From: Candidatus Thermochlorobacteriaceae bacterium
GTDB lineage: Bacteria; Bacteroidota; Chlorobiia; Chlorobiales; Thermochlorobacteraceae
Reading direction: 5' to 3'
NCBI GenBank assembly: GCA_029263855.1
Contig: JAJUFC010000011.1
Span: 62,001-126,000 of the forward strand
Length of the DNA: 64,000 bases
Both the position numbers and the translations under genes were made by a program. The notes under the pieces are model-generated. The model searched no databases and had not been told where the DNA came from. It saw nothing but the letters and a program-made list of their open reading frames with translations. Of this stretch, positions 27,106-36,568 are shown in pieces; positions within the stretch are counted from its first letter, which is position 1; the number at the start of each line of letters is the position of its first letter.

Positions 27106-27327
27106 TTAGTTCGTTGATTTCGTTGGCGAAGTCGTCGCGATGTTTCGGAAATAAATGCCGAGTATCAAGTTTGTCGGCACCCAAAGACTGACAAAGAACG
27201 CGCTATCGAGTAGCGATTTTTTCTCTTCCGCCGTTGCCGCTCCGCTTGACGCAATCAAGAGATAATTCGCCAAGAGGAACGAGATGAAGGTCGCCGCGAA
27301 AAACAGCCAATCGTATTTCTTGAACAT
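27106..27327 (-). CDS. Predicted 73-residue two-helix membrane protein in ACIII operon
   Basis: Two hydrophobic segments (about residues 6-25 and 42-60), starting MFKKYDWLFFAATFISFLLA. The frame is also open to a TTG at 27348, which would overlap the actB stop; the ATG at 27327 lies 13 bases after actB. No family is recognised. It is the first of three small membrane proteins placed between actB and actC. Confidence 0.65.
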   Translation of the reverse strand: MFKKYDWLFFAATFISFLLANYLLIASSGAATAEEKKSLLDSAFFVSLWVPTNLILGIYFRNIATTSPTKSTN

Positions 27328-27340
27328 CGTTCGATTCAGT

Positions 27341-30300
27341 TTAGCCAATCACGGTTTTTTCCAATTCGGGATTTGGGTTGCGCAATTTCGCCAAATATGA
27401 CGTGCGCGGCTTGACGTTGAGTTCGGCGAGCAAGTCGTAGTTGCGTTTTTGGCGTTTCATTTGCGAAACCTTGCTGTTCGGGTCGAGAATGTCGCCAAAG
27501 ACAATCGCTTGCGTCGGGCAGGATTGTTGACAGGCAGTTTTAATTTCGCCGTCCGCAATCTCTCTGCCTTGATTTTTCGCGTTGATTCTCGCGCCCGAGA
27601 TGCGTTGGTAGCAATAGTTGCACTTTTCCATTACCCCTCTGAATCGCACGGTTACATCGGGGTTCATCGCCATTTTCACCGTTTCTGGAATGTCGCCGTC
27701 CCACACGGGATTGTCGGTTACATAGTTGAAGTAATTGAAGCGGCGGACTTTATACGGGCAGTTATTGGCGCAATAGCGCGTGCCGACGCAACGGTTATAG
27801 ACCATCGCGTTGATGCCGTCTTCGGTGTGCGCGGTAGCGGCGACAGGGCAAACCTGTTCGCACGGCGCGTTTTCGCACTGTTGGCACGCGACGGGCTGAT
27901 AAACCATTTCAGGCGTTTCAAAGTCGCCGGCGAAATAGCGGTCGATGCGAATCCAGTGCATTTGTCTGCCCCTGCGCGTTTGCTCTTTGCCCACGACGGG
28001 AATGTTGTTTTCGGATTGGCACGCAATCGCGCAGGCATTGCAACCGATACAGGCGTTAAGGTCAATCGTCATTCCCCATTGATGCCCTTCGTCGTGCTTG
28101 TAGGGACGCTCGAAGAGTTTGACTTCTTCATACTTGATGAGTTTTTCTTTGACGAAGTCGGGCTGTTTGAGGTATTGGTCTAACGTGCCTTCAATGACGA
28201 TGGATTCGCGCCCATCGAGCGAGCCTTGATTTTGCGTGGTAACGAGCAAGTAATCTTTCCCTGTTCGTGTCGCTGTTCCATTTGCGATGTCCATCGCGTT
28301 TGAGGCGCGCAAGGCGTAGCAGTTGAAGCCCACGCCGTTTCCGACATTGCCTGCGGCTTTACGCCCGTAGCCAAGCGGAAGCGTGATGCTGTAATCGGCT
28401 TGACCGGGGACAATCCAAATGGGCATTTCAAGTTCTCTGCCTTGAACGGTGAGTTTGATGACTTCCCTGTCCATATCGTTGAGGTGCGAGCGGTCGCCCT
28501 CTTGCGCATAAACGCTTTCGCCTTTCAAGCCGAGTTCTTTGGCGGTTTTGAGGCTGATGAGCGCGGCGTTATCCCAAGCGAGTTTTGTTACTGTTCCCGG
28601 AAGTTCTTGAAGCCAAGCGTTATTGGCAAAGCGACCGTCGAAGGTTGATTCAGACGGCAGAAAGACGAACTCCAACGAACTTGCATCAGGGGCTTTGGTT
28701 GAAAATGGATTTTGGTTAATTGCTTGCGAAAGCCCGTCGGAATTGAGCGTAACGGGTTTTGTCTCTGTTGCCAACGCCAGCACGCCTTCGTGCAGGGCTT
28801 TCTTCCAATTTTCTTCGAACCCGAGTTCGCCGATGCGTTGTTTCCAAGTGTCGCGCGTGAGGTTGTAGCCGAGTTGTTCCACGCCCGCGTTGAGCAAGGC
28901 GAGCAACTCGATATTGCTCTTTCCGTTGTAAAGCGGCGCGATGAGCGGCTGAATCGGGCTAATCGTTCCGTTGGCGGAAATCGCGTCGCCCCATTGTTCG
29001 AGGTAATGCGTTGCGGGAATGTGCCACGAGGCAAGGCGCGCCGTTTCATCGAGATAGAGTCCCGAATGAATCACCGTCTTGACTTTTTTGAGCGCGCTCT
29101 CGAAGTTCAAATCAGCGGGCGCGTCATAAACGGGATTGCTTCCAAGAATGACGAGGGTGGAAACATTGCCCGCGTTCATTTCCGCAACCAACGCTTCAAC
29201 GCTCTTGCGATTCGGAACGGCGGCGTCTTTAATCGGTCGGTAAGAAACCGTCGCGCCGTTATTTTGCAGAGCGGCATTGATGGCGACGACGAGCGCGTGA
29301 ACTTCCGCAGGTTGATGGCGACCCGCCACGACAAGCGACGCGCCGCGATTCTGAATCAAATCCTTTGCGACCGCCGCGAGCCATTTTTTGTCGAAGTTGT
29401 GCGTTGCGTATCCGCCCAGCGCGTTGCTCGCAGGAATCGCTACGCCTTGCGCGTTGAGTTCAAGCGCGAGTGCCGCCGCAAACGCGCCAATTAAGCGCGA
29501 TTGCAATTTCAATCGATGGTCAGCCATTCCGCCCGTTACGCTGAACGTGCTTTCGACGACATACAGCCGATTCATTTGGTCTTTTTCCGTCTCTACTCGT
29601 CTGCCATCGGCGAAGCCGCGCGCGTTCATCACGTTTTCGGATTCGCGCAAGAACGAATCGGCATCGAGCGAGAGAATGACTTTGGCTTTGCTGAAATCGT
29701 AAATCGGTTGGAGCGATTCGCCCGTCGCTATTTGAATTCCGTTCAAGATGTTTTCATCGCTGACGGGTTCATAGACGGCGATTTTGGCTTTAGGATAAGT
29801 TGCGACGAATTCTCCGAGCAATCGCGCCATCGTGGGCGAGGCAAACGATTCGGTCAAGAGCGCAAGCCCTTCTCCGCCGTTGGCTTTGAAGGCGAGATGC
29901 TGTTCGCGCCAAAACGAAACAAAATCCGAGAACGCGGTTTCCGAGCCGTTTTTGCGCGTGGCTTTTGAACGGTCGGGGTCGTAAAGCCCAAGAATCGAGG
30001 CTTGAACAAAAGCGTTCGTTCCGCCCGTTGAAGATGGGTGCTTTTCGTTGCCCTCGATTTTCGTTGGTCGCCCTTCGTTGCTTTTCACCAACACGCCATA
30101 GGCGGAAAGTCCAAACGGCATCGTGGTTGCGTAGTAATTGGCGACGCCGGGCACGACTTCTTCCGGCTGTTTGACGTAAGGAACGATTTTCTCGACGGGA
30201 CGTCGGCACGCGGAAAGCCCCGCGAGCGCGAGCGACGCGCCCATAATGGTCAGGAACTTTCGGCGCGAGAGGCTGTCTTTCATCAACTCCAACTCCGCCG

Positions 30301-30430
30301 CGCCTTCGGGATACTCGCTCTCGACCCAACGGCGAAATTCGGGCGAGTTGGCGAGTTGCTCGGCGCTGCGCCAATACTGTTTAGCGTTTGAAGTTTCCTC
30401 TGCGATAACGGGTTTCGGTGTGCGCTTCAT
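27341..30430 (-). CDS. actB: ACIII subunit ActB (fused molybdopterin-oxidoreductase-like and iron-sulfur subunit)
   Basis: A 1029-residue periplasmic protein. A twin-arginine signal (SRRKFL at 55-60, ending near LSAC) starts it. The large N-terminal part resembles the molybdopterin enzymes but in ACIII is known to lack the cofactor. Residues 794-971 form the iron-sulfur part with 15 cysteines: CIGCNACAIAC, CQQCENAPCEQVC, CVGTRYCANNC, and the pair at 937-940 and 967-971. One cysteine of the third group is replaced by Thr (CVGTRYC), which fits three [4Fe-4S] and one [3Fe-4S] centre. It carries electrons from the quinol site to the c hemes. Confidence 0.95.
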   Translation of the reverse strand: MKRTPKPVIAEETSNAKQYWRSAEQLANSPEFRRWVESEYPEGAAELELMKDSLSRRKFLTIMGASLALAGLSACRRPVEKIVPYVKQPEEVVPGVANYYATTMPFGLSAYGVLVKSNEGRPTKIEGNEKHPSSTGGTNAFVQASILGLYDPDRSKATRKNGSETAFSDFVSFWREQHLAFKANGGEGLALLTESFASPTMARLLGEFVATYPKAKIAVYEPVSDENILNGIQIATGESLQPIYDFSKAKVILSLDADSFLRESENVMNARGFADGRRVETEKDQMNRLYVVESTFSVTGGMADHRLKLQSRLIGAFAAALALELNAQGVAIPASNALGGYATHNFDKKWLAAVAKDLIQNRGASLVVAGRHQPAEVHALVVAINAALQNNGATVSYRPIKDAAVPNRKSVEALVAEMNAGNVSTLVILGSNPVYDAPADLNFESALKKVKTVIHSGLYLDETARLASWHIPATHYLEQWGDAISANGTISPIQPLIAPLYNGKSNIELLALLNAGVEQLGYNLTRDTWKQRIGELGFEENWKKALHEGVLALATETKPVTLNSDGLSQAINQNPFSTKAPDASSLEFVFLPSESTFDGRFANNAWLQELPGTVTKLAWDNAALISLKTAKELGLKGESVYAQEGDRSHLNDMDREVIKLTVQGRELEMPIWIVPGQADYSITLPLGYGRKAAGNVGNGVGFNCYALRASNAMDIANGTATRTGKDYLLVTTQNQGSLDGRESIVIEGTLDQYLKQPDFVKEKLIKYEEVKLFERPYKHDEGHQWGMTIDLNACIGCNACAIACQSENNIPVVGKEQTRRGRQMHWIRIDRYFAGDFETPEMVYQPVACQQCENAPCEQVCPVAATAHTEDGINAMVYNRCVGTRYCANNCPYKVRRFNYFNYVTDNPVWDGDIPETVKMAMNPDVTVRFRGVMEKCNYCYQRISGARINAKNQGREIADGEIKTACQQSCPTQAIVFGDILDPNSKVSQMKRQKRNYDLLAELNVKPRTSYLAKLRNPNPELEKTVIG

Positions 30431-30458
30431 AGGATACGACTAAAATTGGTTTCTGATT

Positions 30459-31112
30459 TTATCGATGGCACGCGCCGCAATCGACGGGCGGTTTGATTTT
30501 CTTTTCGGAGATGAGTTTCGCCGCAAATTCTTTTTGATTGGCGGGCGCAACCCAATCCATATTGGTTACTTCGCTCTTCGGGCGCAGGTGCGGTTCGGGG
30601 TTGCGATGACAATCCAAGCACCAGCCCATTGAGAGTTGCTCCACTTGCATTACGCCGCGCTCGTCCATCTGCGCCACATTGCCGTGGCAACTCTTGCACC
30701 CCACGCCCACATTGACGTGAACGCTGTGATTGAAGTAAGCGAAGTCAGGCACTTTGTGAACCTTGACCCACTCCACTGGCTTGTTCGTGGCGTAGCTTTC
30801 GCGCACGGGCAAGAGTTTTTCGCTCTTTGCCGCCACTTGCGTGTGGCAATTCATGCAGGTTGAGGTTGCGGGAACGCTGGCGTGCGCCGACTTTTCAACG
30901 CCAATGTGGCAATAGCGACAGTCCATTCCCAAATCGCCCGCGTGCAACTTGTGGCTATACGGAACGGGCTGTTTCGGGCGGTATCCCACTTCCAAATACT
31001 TCGGCGACCCGAAATACCAAAACCCGAAGGTTACCACGACGACCGTCGAAAGAACGCCCGCAATCAAAAACATCGGGATTTTGTTCGTCCACTTCGGAAA
31101 AATTTGTGCCAT
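30459..31112 (-). CDS. actA: ACIII subunit ActA (pentaheme cytochrome c)
   Basis: A 217-residue protein with one N-terminal transmembrane helix (about 12-33) and five CxxCH heme sites at 65-69, 86-90, 139-143, 165-169 and 212-216. This equals the heme number of the ACIII pentaheme subunit. It links the iron-sulfur subunit to ActE and the oxidase. It begins the act genes and follows ctaB by about 37 bases. Confidence 0.96.
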   Translation of the reverse strand: MAQIFPKWTNKIPMFLIAGVLSTVVVVTFGFWYFGSPKYLEVGYRPKQPVPYSHKLHAGDLGMDCRYCHIGVEKSAHASVPATSTCMNCHTQVAAKSEKLLPVRESYATNKPVEWVKVHKVPDFAYFNHSVHVNVGVGCKSCHGNVAQMDERGVMQVEQLSMGWCLDCHRNPEPHLRPKSEVTNMDWVAPANQKEFAAKLISEKKIKPPVDCGACHR

Positions 31113-31149
31113 ACTGCTTTCAGCGTGAGTTAAGGGTTAATTAAAATTT

Positions 31150-32055
31150 TCAAAACAACATTTGAACAATCCTATCCAAAATCAATGCGGCAAACAAACC
31201 GAAGAGATAGGTGATTGAAAAGAAAAAGAGTTTTTTGGCGGATCGCTCCGAATAATTTTGCAAGGTTTCCCAGTTTCGCTTGATGAACATCGCGCCCAAA
31301 ATCACAGAGGTTGCGTCGTAAATCCAGCCAACGTGAATCACCGCGAGCCACAGGCTTGCCAGCACCGTGAGAATCGTGTAGGCGAACATTTGTTTGAGCG
31401 TTTCTCTTTCGCCTTTCACGACGGGCATCATTGGTAGTTCGGCTTTGATGTAGTCGTCTTTGCAGTAAAGTGCCAATGCCCAAAAGTGCGGCGGCGTCCA
31501 AAGAAACACGATGAGAAAAATCAGAATGGGTTCGAGGGCGATTTCGCCCGTAATGCCCGCCCAAACGCCGATGGGCGCCATCGCGCCCGCAGCGCCGCCA
31601 ATGACGATGTTTTGCGGCGTGTTCGGTTTGAGCCAAAGCGTGTAGAAAAATCCGTAGAAGAGAATCGTGCCGAGCGAAAGCATCGCGCTTAGCCAGTTAA
31701 ACATCAAACCAAAAATCAAAACTCCAGCGATGCCAATGACGATGATGAAAACGAGCGCGTTTGTGGGTTGAATTTTGCCTTGTGGAAGCGGGCGACGCTT
31801 TTGGGTGCGCGCCATTTTCGCGTCGATGTCGCGTTCAAAAAATTGGTTGAGGGCGTTGGCGCAACCGCCCGTCAGATAAACGGCGCAGAGCATCGCGCAA
31901 CACTTGATTGGACTTGAAAGCAACGAGCCTTCAATGAACAGCGCCACCGCGCCTGACAGCACGACCAAGAGCATAATCGTTGGCTTCGTCAAGAGAAGGT
32001 AACTGCTGACCGTCTCCGAAAAATCATTCTTGTGAATTAACGCGGCGTTCTGCAT
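31150..32055 (-). CDS. ctaB: Protoheme IX farnesyltransferase
   Basis: A 301-residue membrane prenyltransferase with about nine helices. It makes heme O from heme B and farnesyl diphosphate, the first step to heme A. The first Asp-rich site is in 'NQFFERDIDAKMARTQKRRPLP' and the second in 'YCKDDYIKAELPMMP', with 'WTPPHFWALA' also matching the family. It is the first gene of the ACIII/caa3 operon, which ties heme A supply to the oxidase. No ctaA (heme A synthase) is present in the window. Confidence 0.95.
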   Translation of the reverse strand: MQNAALIHKNDFSETVSSYLLLTKPTIMLLVVLSGAVALFIEGSLLSSPIKCCAMLCAVYLTGGCANALNQFFERDIDAKMARTQKRRPLPQGKIQPTNALVFIIVIGIAGVLIFGLMFNWLSAMLSLGTILFYGFFYTLWLKPNTPQNIVIGGAAGAMAPIGVWAGITGEIALEPILIFLIVFLWTPPHFWALALYCKDDYIKAELPMMPVVKGERETLKQMFAYTILTVLASLWLAVIHVGWIYDATSVILGAMFIKRNWETLQNYSERSAKKLFFFSITYLFGLFAALILDRIVQMLF

Positions 32056-32501
32056 CGTTCTTATCGATACTTCTGTGCAGTCTGAGACTGCGTTTTTGAA
32101 ACGATGAGATTAACTTACCGACGGTGAGAAGCGTATCGGTGCGGCTATGCGCTGAGGTAAGATTCTGTAATGCAGAACTGAACAACGTTACTACGGCACT
32201 GATATACTGCTCATCTTTTTTGTCGGCAAATTGTCTCCTTAGCAATTTGCTTGTTCATCTTTAATGTTCTCCCGTAATGTTATTCTCCTAAATTCACAAT
32301 CTTGACCAACGATTCTGATTGCGAAGATTGCGTCAATAATACGATGAAACGAATTGATTTGCAAGGAAGTTTTGAAAGTTTTTTTATGCGTTCCCGCAAC
32401 CCCTTGAAAAATCAAGCGTTTTCAGGCGCGATGCGTTTGCGCTTTGGCTTTGCTTTCTATCGCGACGATGCTCCGTCAGTCTTAATGCCTTTCAACGCCT
32501 T
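32056..32501. other. Intergenic region upstream of the ACIII operon
   Basis: About 446 bases between ctaB and the TPR gene. It must hold the promoter of the 14-kb minus-strand respiratory operon. A minus-strand frame at 32024-32245 (73 codons, TTG start, overlapping ctaB by 32 bases) has a helical, non-repetitive product and could be real, but it lacks a clear start. The plus-strand frame at 32302-32562 runs into the TPR gene and is not convincing. No strong promoter or hairpin was identified. Confidence 0.5.
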
Positions 32502-33338
32502 TCAATCAAAGGGCGGCGTTTTGCTTGGTCGCTCTGCGTCATTGGCGCGAGCGTTTTTCTGAGCGTCTTCGATGTAGGCTCTTCCAAAGTTAAGCAATAC
32601 GGTGGCGACTCCGTGCTTGTCGCCCACGTCTCTCATAATGGCAAGGCTTTCGCGAAATCGCGCGATGGATTGTTCGCGTTGGTCAAGATTGGAGTGGAGA
32701 ATGGCGATGTTGCACAGCGCGCTAGCAAGTCGGTCTTTTCGGTTGATCTTTTTGTAAAGCGCGACGCTCCTTTCAAAATAGGACATCGCGTCGTCAAGCG
32801 CGTTCAAATCCATCAGGATTGAGCCGATGTTGTTTAGACGATTTCCGATGAGTTCCTCGTCCTCGAGTTCTTCGCAAAGTTTGAGGCTTCGTTGATAATC
32901 GTTCAGCGCGTTTTGAAAGTCTCTGAATGCGTAGTGGCAATTTGCGACGGCGGCGAGCGACGATGCGATTCGGCGTTTGTCGCCTATTTCTTGACTGACG
33001 CGCAGGCTTTCTTGGGCGTAGCGAAGCGCGTTTTCATAGTCGGCAAGTTTGCGATAAACGACGCTGATGTTGCTCAATGCGATGGCAAGGCGAACTTTAT
33101 CGCCGCTCGTTTCACAGAGCGAGAGGCTTTTTTGGAAGCAGTCGAGCGCGTTTGAAAACGCCCCGCTATCTCGGCATGCGAGTCCCAAATTGTTGAGCGC
33201 GTTGGCGATTTGGCTCTCGTCGCCCAATTTTTCGGACGCGCGCAACGCTTGTTGAAACCAGTCAATCGCGCAGGCGAGGTCTCCGTTTTTGTAGACGTTC
33301 AACCCGCGTTGATTAAGGTCGTTGATGTCCTGAATCAT
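32502..33338 (-). CDS. TPR-repeat protein
   Basis: A 278-residue protein made of about six tetratricopeptide repeats of the 40-residue, Kinesin-light-chain/LGN type (for example '[20 protein letters not shown]' and '[11 protein letters not shown]'). It has no signal peptide, so it is probably a cytosolic interaction scaffold. The ATG at 33338 is chosen over 33380 because the repeat region starts just after it. It is divergent from recR, 81 bases away. The repeats resemble those of the two TPR genes 2-4 kb downstream. Confidence 0.8.
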   Translation of the reverse strand: MIQDINDLNQRGLNVYKNGDLACAIDWFQQALRASEKLGDESQIANALNNLGLACRDSGAFSNALDCFQKSLSLCETSGDKVRLAIALSNISVVYRKLADYENALRYAQESLRVSQEIGDKRRIASSLAAVANCHYAFRDFQNALNDYQRSLKLCEELEDEELIGNRLNNIGSILMDLNALDDAMSYFERSVALYKKINRKDRLASALCNIAILHSNLDQREQSIARFRESLAIMRDVGDKHGVATVLLNFGRAYIEDAQKNARANDAERPSKTPPFD

Positions 33339-33390
33339 CGTCGGCGTTGGTTTGGTTTTTCCGAAATTTACCGCATTCAATCGTTTTGCC

Positions 33391-33398
33391 TATTTTCG
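33391..33398 (+). promoter_or_regulatory. Putative -7 promoter box (TATTTTCG) of recR
   Basis: TATTTTCG lies 21 bases before the recR ATG, in the gap between two divergent genes. It is a variant of the TATCTTCG box seen elsewhere in the window. No clear -33 box. Confidence 0.3.
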
Positions 33399-33419
33399 TT
33401 TCAACCATTCCATCGTCAA

Positions 33420-34037
33420 ATGCGCTACACTTCGCAAGCCATTGAAGTTCTCGTCGAAGAATTCGCCAAGTTGCCGGGCGTCGGCAAAAAAACCGCGCAA
33501 CGCCTTGCGCTCCACATTCTGCGCGAAAAACAAGAAGACGTTGAACGCTTCGCCAAAGCCTTGCTCGATGCGAAAGAAAAAGTCGTCTATTGCGTCGAGT
33601 GCCAAAATATGACCGATAACACCGCCAATCCGTGCGTCATTTGCGAAAGCCCGAAGCGCAACCGCTCGCTCGTGTGCGTGGTCGAATCGCCCAGCGACGT
33701 GATTGCGTTTGAAAAGACGAACCAATACAGCGGATTGTATCACGTCTTGCACGGCGTAATTTCTCCCCTCGATGGCATCGGTCCCGACGACCTCAAAATC
33801 AAAGAGTTGATTATGCGGCTTTCGACCGAGAAAGGACAGCAAGTCAAAGAAATTATTCTTGCGCTGAATCCGACGGTCGAGGGCGAGACGACCGTTTTGT
33901 ATCTCACCAAGCTCTTGAAGCCGCTCGGCTTGAAACTCTCGCGCATCGCGCGCGGGATTCCGATTGGAAGCGAATTGGAATACACCGACGAAGCGACGCT
34001 CACGCGCGCCCTCGAGGGCAGAGCCGAGATTGGTTAG
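33420..34037 (+). CDS. recR: Recombination protein RecR
   Basis: A 205-residue protein of the RecFOR pathway, which helps load RecA on gapped DNA. It has the helix-hairpin-helix ([15 protein letters not shown]), a zinc finger with C58, C61, C72 and C75, and the Toprim domain ([14 protein letters not shown]). The length is normal. The frame is open upstream to 33210, but that would run into the divergent TPR gene; ATG 33420 gives the usual N-terminus (MRYTSQAIE). Confidence 0.96.
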   Translation: MRYTSQAIEVLVEEFAKLPGVGKKTAQRLALHILREKQEDVERFAKALLDAKEKVVYCVECQNMTDNTANPCVICESPKRNRSLVCVVESPSDVIAFEKTNQYSGLYHVLHGVISPLDGIGPDDLKIKELIMRLSTEKGQQVKEIILALNPTVEGETTVLYLTKLLKPLGLKLSRIARGIPIGSELEYTDEATLTRALEGRAEIG

Positions 34038-34140
34038 TCGCCTTGTTGGAGAGCCCGCGCGCTCTGACGAACTTTTAACGGTCAAACGCTCGTTTCAAAA
34101 GCAGTCTTTTCATTGAATCACCTAACCATCATAATCCGCT

Positions 34141-35649
34141 ATGATGAATGAACTGACGGCGATAGCCAACGAAATCAACCGAGTAGCGATTGGAGCCTCC
34201 GTTGATATGTGGGGCGTTCCGCAACTTACTCGCGTTATCCTTTTGGACATTATTGAGGAAAGCGAGACCATTTTGCTCTACGACGCAAACGACTCGACGA
34301 CGATTGAAAACTTGCAGTATAACCCGAAGATGAGTTTGTCAATCACCAACGTCAAAACATTCAACGGTCGTCAGGTCAAAGGTCTCGCCGAAGTCGCAAC
34401 GAGCGTCGCTCCGATTACGCCCATAGGCATCAAATTATACGGCGACGCGATTCAGCGCGGCGTTCGGCATTTCATCAAATTGCGCGTAGCGGAGATATTC
34501 GATGTCATTCAAAAGGACAAGTCGCTTCGTCAATCGGAATGGAAAGGCAAAGTTTTTGCGGAGTTCGATAAAATCAACGTTGGATATGCCGCCTTTGCGC
34601 CCTCAGAGTTACAGCCAATTCGAGTCAACTCGTTCAAAGAAACCTTCAATCCGCTTTTGCAATCGCTCTTGGAGAAACGCTTTCCTGGATTCATCGGCAC
34701 GGTGGAATTTCGCGGCGCGCCGAACATTAGCCCGCGCTTCATCATCAGCGCCGAAGACAATTTCTTGCTCTGGGGCGATCGTTTCAAGAACAAGACATTT
34801 TTCAATTTTTCGCGTCCAAGTCCTGTTTCTGCGCTTGCGCTCGATTGGGATTCAGGAAACAGCGTGGAGTTTATTGGGTGGGGAAAGTTTTTCTTTTTCG
34901 GCAAAACCGTCGCTCTCGTCAATGACGTTTGGCGCAAAATTGGGTTCAAAGACCCTATGCAAGCCATTCACTTTTTCCCCGAAGAAATTTACCGAACCGA
35001 CCAAAACAAGCGGCGTTCAATTTTGAAAGGACGTAGCCGCGCTGAATGGCTACCGCAATCATCGGTTAAGAAGATGTTCAATCTTCACATAAGCGTTTCC
35101 GCTTCCAACGCCGAAACGTCGACGACCGCTCCGAATCTTGCCCCAAGCGTCGCATTGAAGCCCAAAGCCGCGATGATTTCAAACGAGGCGTTAGCGACGC
35201 ACATAATTTCAAGTTTGAAGCAGGATTTAAACGTCAAACTGCTTACGATTGAGCAATACGACCGAGCGCATCTGAGCGAGTCGACTTGCCTGATGGCGAC
35301 CATAGGTAATCGCGGCACCGAAGTGGATTTGCATTACTTGCGCGCGCTTCTCGACGCCGCGTCTTTTTACAGCGAAGCGAACCTCAATCGCAAAACGGTG
35401 AAGTTCATCATCTTCATCGCCGCGTTTGAAAAGTCCCTCACGCATCGCGCCTTGATTAATGCGTTGGAGTCCTACATCAAAACGCTCAATCAAGCGTATC
35501 CAACAAAAATCGAGGTGGCGTTTATAGCTCTGCCTCCTGATGCCGAAAGCGACGCGGTTCAACCTGAAATTCGCAAAAAAGTCTTGTTCGCGCTTCAAAC
35601 AAACGAGTTGGGCGAACTCAACTACTTCAAAGCCATCGAGGTCGATTGA
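34141..35649 (+). CDS. Hypothetical protein with apparent tandem FMN-binding split-barrel domains
   Basis: A 502-residue protein. Residues about 10-125 look like a pyridoxamine-oxidase-like split barrel ('ILLYDANDSTTIENLQYNPKMSLSI' then 'GRQVKGLAEVA'). A second, more divergent copy seems to lie at about 170-270 ('PRFIISAEDNFLLWGDRF ... SVEFIGWGKFFFF'). A Ser/Thr/Ala-rich linker near 320-345 leads to a C-terminal alpha/beta domain (about 350-490) of unknown fold. The fold call is by eye. The gene stands between recR and two convergent TPR genes. I do not recognise the full architecture. Confidence 0.6.
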   Translation: MMNELTAIANEINRVAIGASVDMWGVPQLTRVILLDIIEESETILLYDANDSTTIENLQYNPKMSLSITNVKTFNGRQVKGLAEVATSVAPITPIGIKLYGDAIQRGVRHFIKLRVAEIFDVIQKDKSLRQSEWKGKVFAEFDKINVGYAAFAPSELQPIRVNSFKETFNPLLQSLLEKRFPGFIGTVEFRGAPNISPRFIISAEDNFLLWGDRFKNKTFFNFSRPSPVSALALDWDSGNSVEFIGWGKFFFFGKTVALVNDVWRKIGFKDPMQAIHFFPEEIYRTDQNKRRSILKGRSRAEWLPQSSVKKMFNLHISVSASNAETSTTAPNLAPSVALKPKAAMISNEALATHIISSLKQDLNVKLLTIEQYDRAHLSESTCLMATIGNRGTEVDLHYLRALLDAASFYSEANLNRKTVKFIIFIAAFEKSLTHRALINALESYIKTLNQAYPTKIEVAFIALPPDAESDAVQPEIRKKVLFALQTNELGELNYFKAIEVD

Positions 35650-35668
35650 CGAATTGGCGCGCTCGCGC

Positions 35669-36568
35669 CTAATCGCCTTGTTGGAGCGCAGAGATTGCTT
35701 TGCCCAACGAAAGCATCAATTCGCGCTTCATTCCCGCCCGATTGAAAATCTCGACGCTCTTGGCGAAATGCTCTTTGGCTTCTTTGTTCAACTTTTCGTC
35801 TTCGCAAAGTTTCCCCAAGCAATGCGAAGCGATTGCGACACCTGCCTCTCTTCCCGAGCTTTCATAAAAACGCTTCGCCGTTTCATAACAGATTTTGGCT
35901 TCTTCCCTTCTGCCCAAGTTTCGCAAGGCGTTGCCCAAGTTGACGTAGGTTGAGCCGAGCGAGACGGGCGAGGCGAACTTTTCTTTGAGTTTGAGGCTCT
36001 TTTCAAAAATCTCTTTTGCGCTTTCGTAGTCGGCGCAATCGGCATAAACCACGCCGAGATTGTTGAGCGAAGCGGCGATTTCCCTCTCGTCGCCAAGCGA
36101 TTCGCGCAAGCCCAACGCGCGCTGATGCAGTTCCAATGCGTTAGGATAATCCGAGAGATTGTAATAAGCGTTGCCGAGATTGTTCAACGCGGTGGCGATG
36201 GCTTTCGCGTCGCCGACGCTCGTCCAAATGTTCAGGCTTTGCTGATAGGCGCTTAACGCATTCGAGTAATTTCCGATGGCGAGCGCGACATTTCCCAATG
36301 CGTTGAGCGAGGCGGCGACTCGCGAGGGTTCGTTGAATCGCTCATAAAGCGTTTTGGCTCCATTGAGCGCCAGTTCTGCGGCTTGAAACTCGTTCAGGCG
36401 ATACTGCGCAACGCCTTTGGCGTAGAGCGCGTCGGCTTTGTCAAGCGAAAGGATTTCGGCGAGCGCGGCGAGGGCTTGTTCGGCGAGCGCTTTGGCGGTT
36501 TCAGGTTCTTGGTCGGCGAGCGCTTTAGCGCGCTCAATCGTTTGGCGCAAGTCGTGGGGTTTGGTCAT
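35669..36568 (-). CDS. TPR-repeat protein
   Basis: A 299-residue protein with about six TPR units of the type 'ATALNNLGNAYYNLSDYPNALELHQRAL'. No signal peptide. The ATG at 36568 is preferred over an in-frame start at 36592. It overlaps the end of the upstream TPR gene by 35 bases, so they are co-transcribed and probably arose by duplication. Its first 50 residues (ERAKALADQEPETAKALAEQAL) match the start of the neighbour in pattern. Confidence 0.82.
   Translation of the reverse strand: MTKPHDLRQTIERAKALADQEPETAKALAEQALAALAEILSLDKADALYAKGVAQYRLNEFQAAELALNGAKTLYERFNEPSRVAASLNALGNVALAIGNYSNALSAYQQSLNIWTSVGDAKAIATALNNLGNAYYNLSDYPNALELHQRALGLRESLGDEREIAASLNNLGVVYADCADYESAKEIFEKSLKLKEKFASPVSLGSTYVNLGNALRNLGRREEAKICYETAKRFYESSGREAGVAIASHCLGKLCEDEKLNKEAKEHFAKSVEIFNRAGMKRELMLSLGKAISALQQGD

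Noticed and set aside
32024-32245. A 73-codon minus-strand frame overlapping ctaB
   Set aside because: It could be coding, but it has only a TTG start and no clear ribosome binding site, and it overlaps ctaB by 32 bases. Kept only as a note in the intergenic entry.
32302-32562. An 86-codon plus-strand frame
   Set aside because: It overlaps the end of the TPR gene on the other strand, has no ribosome binding site and no recognisable sequence.
34038-35695. The shared 14-mer TCGCCTTGTTGGAG after recR and at the end of a TPR gene (a shorter form at 10651)
   Set aside because: A relic of a TPR 3' end was considered. A 14-base match in 64 kb is expected by chance several times, and there is no further similarity around it.
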